In this document: positions 58,530-64,000 of the stretch, one piece after another
Layout of the letters: every line of letters starts with the position of its first letter
Position numbering within the stretch: the first letter of the stretch is position 1
Program-made: the position numbers and the translations under genes
Assembly: GCA_022410635.1 (NCBI GenBank)
Contig: JAJVDF010000489.1
Coordinates: 186,001 to 250,000, forward strand
DNA length: 64,000 bases
Direction: 5' to 3'
Origin: Tretioscincus oriximinensis
Taxonomy: Eukaryota; Chordata; Lepidosauria; Squamata; Gymnophthalmidae
The notes under the pieces: generated by a model
What the model was told of the DNA's origin: nothing
Databases searched by the model: none
What the model saw: only the letters and a program-made list of their open reading frames with translations

Positions 58530-59175
58530 AGAGAAGCAATTCTGACTGAGAAGAGTTATAAGGCCATTTCTGAACAATTTGGAGTTCATCATTTTACTGT
58601 GAGGAAGATCATTCAGACGTGGAAAGCATTTAAGACAGATGACAGTCTTGCCAGGAATTGAATATCTTCACTAGCAATAATCAAAAAATTATCAAACAAC
58701 CCAAGAGATACATCTCAGACTCTAAAGTACTTAGACATTCAAGTTCATGACAGTATAATTAGAAAAAGACTGAACAAACATGGCATATATGGAAGGGTTC
58801 CCAGAATAAAGTTTCTTCTTTCTAAGAAGAACATGGCAGCACAGCTAAAGTTTGCAAAGTTGTATCTGAACAAACCACAAAGCTTCTGGAACACTTTCCT
58901 TTAGATAAGACAATACCAAAGTGGAGATGTTTGGTCATAATATCCAGAGTTACTGTTGGTAAAAACCAAACATAGCAAGTCAATACAAAAGCCTCATGCC
59001 AACTATCAAGCATGGTGGTGGAGAGTTGATAATTTCGACTTGCTTTGCAGACATAATACCTGGGCATCTTGCAGACATTAAATCAATTTGGCTTTCTGTC
59101 ACCAAAGTATTCTGCAATTAAATGTGAAGCTATCTATCCAAAAGCTAAATAACAGGTCATCCAGACTTTAGATAT
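58530..59175 (+). pseudogene. Tc1-like transposase relic
   Basis: The product would be a DDE transposase that binds terminal repeats and inserts at TA. The N-terminal DNA-binding part is readable at 58530-58659 (ILTEKSYKAISEQFGVHHFT, VRKIIQTWKAF), ending at a stop. The linker follows at about 58738-58860 (VHDSIIRKRLNKHGIYGRVP, LLSKKNMAAQLKFAKLYLNK). The catalytic core begins near 58880-58935 but is frameshifted, so the Asp region is not in register. TIKHGGGELI-like sequence is at about 59007-59040. The last third is missing or unrecognisable. There are several stops and shifts, so it is long dead. No terminal repeats were found. It abuts the family C copy on its left. Confidence 0.85.
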
Positions 59176-59483
59176 GCTCATCCTACTTTCTCCTTGCAAG
59201 TGCATCATTCTATTACCTAATCACAGTGATGGGGGACCGGGCAAGCATGTTTGAAAGTCGGCTCTTTGATGGCTGATCTTCTTCCAGAGTTGCTCCTGTT
59301 ATTCCGGAACACTGGAGCTATGCATCCTGCTATGATGCAAAAGGAGATAGAAATGATTGGGGATTGGTGAACGAGTGGATGTCCATTCCTTCCAATCACT
59401 GACCATCTCCCATCCTAAATGAAAAAAAAAACCCTATACCAAGTGCTACTCTACTTCAGAGATCAGGTTCTTTGAGTCATTTA
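59176..59483. other. Unique sequence, no gene seen
   Basis: Nothing recognised. It could hold the unrecognisable end of the Tc1 relic. Confidence 0.4.
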
Positions 59484-59590
59484 TGAGTCCTTCTGCACTA
59501 GATCTGCTTCAGTCTTTACTAGCATACAGATGACAGATCCCCATTCAGGGATATAATCCAGAATAAATTCAAATCAGAAAGACCCTATAT
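59484..59590. mobile_element. Family E MITE, worn copy
   Basis: The left TCCTTCTGCACTAGATCTGC and the right GGGATATAATCCAGAATAAA followed by AGAAAGACCCTA are consistent with the family ends. The interior is short. Confidence 0.5.
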
Positions 59591-60677
59591 TGCATAAAAC
59601 GTATCTAAATAATCCATGAAACATCACTGAGACTCTGTGGGGGGAAAGACACCAAAGTTCTGCCCCTATATATATTTTTTTTTAAGTATACAAATCAAAG
59701 ATTAGAAAAGCAGGGAAAAAATAATTTTTATTGGAATTTACTGTTTCAGATCTCACTAGGGAGGAGTAACAGAAAATTTTAGAATTTAGTTTTCAAATTC
59801 TTGGCAGTNAAAGAGTCTCCTGATTGCAATATTACCAGCCAAAACGTGGGGAAACTATTTCTCAGATATATTTATGGATTCTAATTTTAATGGTCTGGTT
59901 CCTATCAGTCCAACAAGTCTACTAGACTGGTCTGACATATCATCTAAGAAAGTCAAAACCATAATTAAGCAACTTTCTCCTAACAAGAACCTCCTGGACA
60001 AGACGCCATTGCTTTCTCCATTTCCGAAAGTTAACACAGCATCTGTTTTTACTCTGCATAATAGAACACGATGGACTTCTCAAATATAGCATAAGACTAT
60101 AGTGAAAGGCTACAACAAGAAAGATTTTCAGGTCCTGCCTTTTATCTGAGCCAGTTTGACAGCCTGTTTCATGGCAATATGGGGAAACGCCCATACCATA
60201 TTTTTAAACAAGCAAGTGCTTTTGTTTCTCCTGTGCCATCTAGAGACACCCACCTCTTTACCCTTGTTTTTACCTGAAGTTTTCCCATTATACTTTTAGA
60301 CATTTTTATTTTTTTATTTGGAGGGTGGGACTATTGGATATTTGTGTGGTCTTTGTTATGATGTTTATATGTGTTTGTTTTTATGCCCTTTGGGGCANAA
60401 ATAAATGTTTTATTTATTATTGTGTAATATTTATTTTGTATTCTTTTTATTGGTGTTATCTGCCCTGAAACCTTCCAGAATAGAACAAGATAAAAGAAAA
60501 TATAATATAATTATGTATAATATATATTATACATAAATATAAATTTTAAAAAGTCAGAAATGAGGACGTTTTGATTTATTATAAATCAATGCCTCCCTAA
60601 ATTGCTGCCTTGGTGTACAAGTGGAGAATGCACAGCGATGCAGTCAGTACCAGAAAGGGCAACAAGAGGTAAATGGT
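59591..60677. other. Unique AT-rich sequence
   Basis: ATCTGCCCTGAAACCTTCC at about 60459 may be a worn L2-type tail. The stretch 60490-60555 is nearly pure A/T. No gene seen. Confidence 0.4.
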
Positions 60678-60850
60678 CTTTTTCTGCCCTTGTTTATTCT
60701 CATTTTGGATTATATCTCAGAATAGGGGTTTATCATCTACATTCTGGGACAGATAGTTGGCCAGGGCTGTAGTCTGCATTAGCATATAGTTGTCAGAAAG
60801 GTTTTCTAGGTTATAATCCAGAATAGGACTANTACAGGAAAGACCTATGA
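60678..60850. mobile_element. Family E MITE, full-length copy
   Basis: The left end GGTCTTTTTCTGCCCTTGTT and the right end TACAGGAAAGACC are inverted. Inner arms TTTTGGATTATATCTCAGAA and GGTTATAATCCAGAATAGGA are also inverted. The centre (GGGCTGTAGTCTGCATTAGC) is shared with 48422 and 54468. Confidence 0.75.
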
Positions 60851-61125
60851 AGTATATCACTCAAAATTATATTTTTTGTTGTTGTTTAATAACTTCTTTT
60901 GTTTGGATTACTGGTCAAGTACATTGAACTGTCCTACATGTGCTGTAATGCCACTAAGAGCACATTAGTAGCAGAACATTTTATGTAGAACAGATCTGTG
61001 CACCGAATAGGAAATGATATTGTTGCAGCAGACTTTGAAAAACTTTTACAGACATCTTTGGTGCTGACCTCAAAGGCAGGGAAGTGTGATTGCCTGCAAC
61101 ACCATGTATAAAAAAAGTTTAATGC
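60851..61125. other. Unique sequence, no gene seen
   Basis: Nothing recognised. Confidence 0.45.
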
Positions 61126-61133
61126 TAGCACAT

Positions 61134-61349
61134 AAACTGACCAGATGACCCCTTTTTTGAGGGGGTGAAAACCCATTTTTGGGGTGCCTCCCAGTTTTTT
61201 CAGNNGAAAAAAAATTAAAAAACAAAAGAAATTTCGGGAAAAAATCTTTTTTTGAAAAAGATTTCCTCAGAAAAAATTGGGAGGCACCCCAAAACCAGGT
61301 TTTCAGCAAAAAAAAACACCCAAAAAAGGGGTCATCTAGTCAGCCTACT
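61134..61349. mobile_element. hAT-like MITE, family B, copy at 61.1 kb
   Basis: The left end ACTGACCAGATGACCCCTTT and the right end AAAGGGGTCATCTAGTCAGC are inverted. The interior has GGTGCCTCCCAGTTTTTTC and its complement. A perfect 8-bp duplication, TAGCACAT, flanks it (61126-61133 and 61350-61357). Confidence 0.85.
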
Positions 61350-61490
61350 TAGCACATGTTGTTCCCCTTCTAATGTTAATCAATCTGCTTCATATAAATG
61401 ACTTTATACATATGGTTCATACATATGACTGCACCTAATCCACATCAAACTAATCCAGTTAACTAGAAGATATCAGGACTTGCAAGCTTA

Positions 61491-61745
61491 GAACATAAGA
61501 AGAGCCCTGCTGAATCAGGCTGCAGCCCATCTTGTCCAGCATTCTGTCTCACCAATTGCACCTGGGCAGTCTGGAACAGAAGAACAGAAAATCTCGCCTG
61601 TTCTCAATGCCCTGCAAAAGTCATTTCAGGAACACTGCCTGTTGCTCCATCTTGAAAGCTGTATCAAGACATCCATCTTAGTAGCTGTTTATACACTTGG
61701 CTCCGATAATCCTGTCTTAAAGAAATCCAAGCTGCTAGCTATTAT
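61491..61745 (-). mobile_element. CR1 LINE (TTCTTATG lineage), antisense 3' end
   Basis: GAACATAAGAAGAGCCCTGC, GTCCAGCATTCTGTCTCAC, CACCTGGGCAGTCTGGAAC and CCTGTTGCTCCATCTTG are collinear with 17668-18222 and 37853-38150. It ends near the AAGCTGCTAGCT motif. Confidence 0.9.
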
Positions 61746-62263
61746 CATCATCATGGATACCAGGCTTCTGTGATGGGATTAGCATTCCTGTCCTCCCCAA
61801 AAGTTTATTTTCACCTTTCACTAACAAATGGAGTGGGGGGAAAGAGGCTAGGATTCAAAGGGATTTCTTTTCTTTCCCAGCCTTGCACATGGTTGGTTCC
61901 ATTGTTTTAAAAAATGGTCACCTGTGTATCTTCCAGCTTGGCAAATAGGGTGCCATACATCATATTTANTCATCAACATTTAGGACATATCATTATAGCA
62001 TTATCCAAACTTTTAGTCTCACAATAGTTAAGAGNAGAACATGTCATCTATTTCTGATCTGTCTGAAAATAGTGTGTATTTCCATTTTTAATTCTAACTG
62101 CATAATAATAAACAAATGCTAATTGATCCATTTCCAGTGCTTGTGAAGTGAGATACTTTTCTTATAGTTGATCTGAGTGTGTTCATCATTTGAATCAGGC
62201 ATCCTGTTGCACAGGTTAACAAGGAAGAGCAATGTTATATTTAGCATCTAGTATGATGTAGAC
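61746..62263. other. Unique sequence, no gene seen
   Basis: Nothing recognised. Confidence 0.45.
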
Positions 62264-62450
62264 GTCCAGGGATGTAGCTCAGTGTTAATCCAAGTAGGCA
62301 AGAAAGCAAGGGTTGTTGGTTCCGTCCCTAGTCTCTCCTCTGAAGTAGGGAATGGAAAACTACTTCTGTACCCCTATCAACAAAACTACACAGAACAGCT
62401 TATAGAGCTACCCATGCAGTCAGCCAGGTGTTGGCCATAATTCACACTGT
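62264..62450 (+). mobile_element. Second type of tRNA-headed SINE
   Basis: The head has A box TGTAGCTCAGTGTTA and B box TTGGTTCCGTCCC at tRNA-like spacing plus an insertion. The body (ACTACACAGAACAGCTTATA, TACCCATGCAGTCAGCCAGG) differs from family S. The tail is not defined. It is not a functional tRNA gene, since the cloverleaf cannot be completed. Confidence 0.55.
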
Positions 62451-62639
62451 GGCTTATACCTTGTATTTGGAGCTGTATGTCTAGGAGCCTTTTACCAATA
62501 TATCTATGTATTATAATTGGATATACCATCCATTGTGTACCATCTTCCTGTGAGACATTTACTGCATTAGAACCACTGAGGAATATGGTCTACCTCAGTG
62601 AGATAGATCACGGCAGAGGGATCAGCTTTGTTCTTATTG

Positions 62640-62866
62640 GCACATGGAAGGACTAGGAACAATGGAATGAAACTGAAGTATTTAGATTAGATATCAGAAA
62701 AAACTTTCTGAAAGTGAGGGTGATAAACCAGGAAGAGGCTCCTTCGCTTAAAGTCTTCAAGCAGAGAATGGACAGCTATCTGTCTAGGATGGTTTAGTGA
62801 ATCCTGCATTGTGCGGGGGTTAGACCTGGTGATCCCCGAGGTCCCTTCCAACTCTATCACTCTACC
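62640..62866 (+). mobile_element. CR1 LINE (ATTCTATG lineage), 3' end
   Basis: The end of the coding part (AGAAAAAACTTTCTGAAAGT, GAGGCTCCTTCGCTTAAAGT) leads through CCTGCATTGTGCGGGGGTTA to GAGGTCCCTTCCAACTCTAT. The octamer tail is worn (CACTCTAC). Confidence 0.9.
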
Positions 62867-63160
62867 CCCGTTTTTGGTTGAAATAGCTGGCCATATGCAG
62901 ACTCCTTTGAGCCACATTCTCTAAGCCACATTGAAGAGCCACATTCTCTAAGCCTGTGGACATTCTTTTATTGCCTATTATTCACCCAGAGTGAATTTTC
63001 AGTTTTGAGTATTTTTCCGCTGCCAAAAGTATACATTTTATATTTTTGTACATTGGTTCACCTTTTCCTTTTCNCTTTTAGTTGTTTTTGGAGACAAACC
63101 TGTGTGGTTTGTCATAATTCATTGTTACTCAAAAGCAACAATCAAGTCGAAAACTATTTG
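62867..63160. other. Unique sequence, no gene seen
   Basis: A short duplication, GAGCCACATTCTCTAAGCC, occurs at about 62910 and 62936. Nothing else recognised. Confidence 0.45.
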
Positions 63161-63264
63161 TTTAAATTTTGCAAAAAGCCCTTTTTTCATTCATTGGCAT
63201 CACTGTATAATCTTTCATACAGTGATGCCAATGAATGAAAAAAGGGCATTTTGCAAATTTTAAA
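63161..63264. repeat. Near-perfect hairpin, 48-bp arms, 8-base loop
   Basis: The left arm, 63161-63208, and the right arm, 63217-63264, are inverted copies with three or so mismatches near the base. The innermost ~28 bp (CATTCATTGGCATCACTGTA on the left) pair perfectly. No second copy of this sequence was noticed in the window. It could be a MITE or a chance foldback; a precursor-like RNA is possible if transcribed. Confidence 0.9.
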
Positions 63265-64000
63265 TCAATTTATCAGTTGTTTACCTTGCAGTACCCCTCT
63301 GTTGGTTAATATTTGTGGATTTAGATCTGGAACTATAATTTCTTGACACTAAAACCAGTACTTATAGCAGTAAAGAACAGATACACTCCCTTGCAGGGTA
63401 GGACATAATGCTATTCATAGGCTATTCAAGGACCATTTGGATATCTCCAACATTGCAGACAACTGTTGAGCATCTTTGAGGTACATCTAAAAGGAAAACT
63501 GTCCTTATTTTCTCAGAAATAAGATACTATGGCAACAAGCTTTTGCTCCAATAGTTATGTGCAGTAGAGTTGCATCCAGATGACTACCCTTTTAGCACTA
63601 TTTCATAATTAAGACAATAAAGGACTTGAGTGATCATTGCAGGAAGTCAATAAGTTCTAAGTGTTTTAACTTTCTTCCCTATGAATCTTACAGGGAATGT
63701 TGCAGTAAATCATAGCATGCTGCTGACTAATCTCTATCATTTCTGCCATTGGCTGCTGTGTCCCCTTAATATTAGAGGGGGAAGTCTTTTTTTACCTGTT
63801 TGGGGGAAGGGAGCTTCATTTAAAATGTATTTGTTTTACAAGGTTGAAAAACCTTTTTTTTTAATTGACCCAAGCTTCTTAGCACTACTACAGCTGGATC
63901 CTTGCAGTTATTACATTATGATAGAGAATGATAATTAATGTGGGGATGCAGCCCAAAACAAAACTTCATGAATAGTTTTGTAGCCAAAAAAATAAAATAA
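63265..64000. other. Unique sequence to the window edge, no gene seen
   Basis: Nothing recognised. The 85-codon frame at 63681-63938 lacks support. Confidence 0.45.

Noticed and set aside
62264..62350. Possible functional tRNA gene
   Set aside because: A and B boxes are present but the cloverleaf cannot be completed. It reads as a SINE head.

Overview
The window looks like gene-poor euchromatin from a vertebrate, most likely a squamate reptile (lizard or snake). The reasons are its repeats: two CR1 LINE lineages, an L2-clade LINE with an almost open reverse transcriptase frame, a CORE-SINE with an L2 tail, tRNA-headed SINEs with a (TTC)n tail, several miniature inverted-repeat elements and a Tc1-type transposase relic. 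Base composition is AT-rich. No bacterial, organellar or free-virus architecture is visible. Two runs of N (21324-21789 and 38341-38560) are assembly gaps, and isolated single Ns are scattered throughout.

Only one stretch looks like host coding sequence: a candidate 3'-terminal exon at 3348-3539 on the plus strand. It has a good splice acceptor, 63 codons ending in a hydrophobic C-terminal segment, and an AATAAA signal 91 bases after the stop codon. I do not recognise the protein. All other long open frames are mobile-element remnants, simple-repeat translations or chance frames.

Layout: 0-7 kb is mostly unique sequence with the candidate exon and one hAT-like MITE. At 7-8.2 kb there is a young 5'-truncated L2 with a SINE in its A-rich tail. 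A 202-bp tandem duplication lies at 9.2-9.6 kb. An L2-like relic followed by about 430 bp of TAATA-type simple repeat lies at 12.1-13.0 kb. A 105-bp-period tandem array, broken by a gap, lies at 21.1-22.2 kb, followed by a possible solo LTR. At 25-28.4 kb there are a perfect palindromic element, CR1 copies and a SINE nested in a CR1. L1-like ORF2 tails sit near 30.1 and 31.5 kb. A CR1 with reverse transcriptase motifs lies at 37.9-39.0 kb. A degenerate telomere-like tract at 42.7-44.3 kb is invaded by at least three other elements. From 45 to 64 kb there are more CR1 copies, MITEs, the Tc1 relic and a 48-bp-arm hairpin.

The main interest is in the miniature elements. By eye I find at least six recurring inverted-repeat families. 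Some have target duplications that suggest a superfamily: 8 bp for the CCAGATGACCCC family (hAT-like) and TTA for a ~400-bp family (PIF/Harbinger-like). One palindromic family is flanked by 11-14 bp duplications, unusual for a cut-and-paste MITE. All family assignments rest on reading the sequence; no database search was possible.
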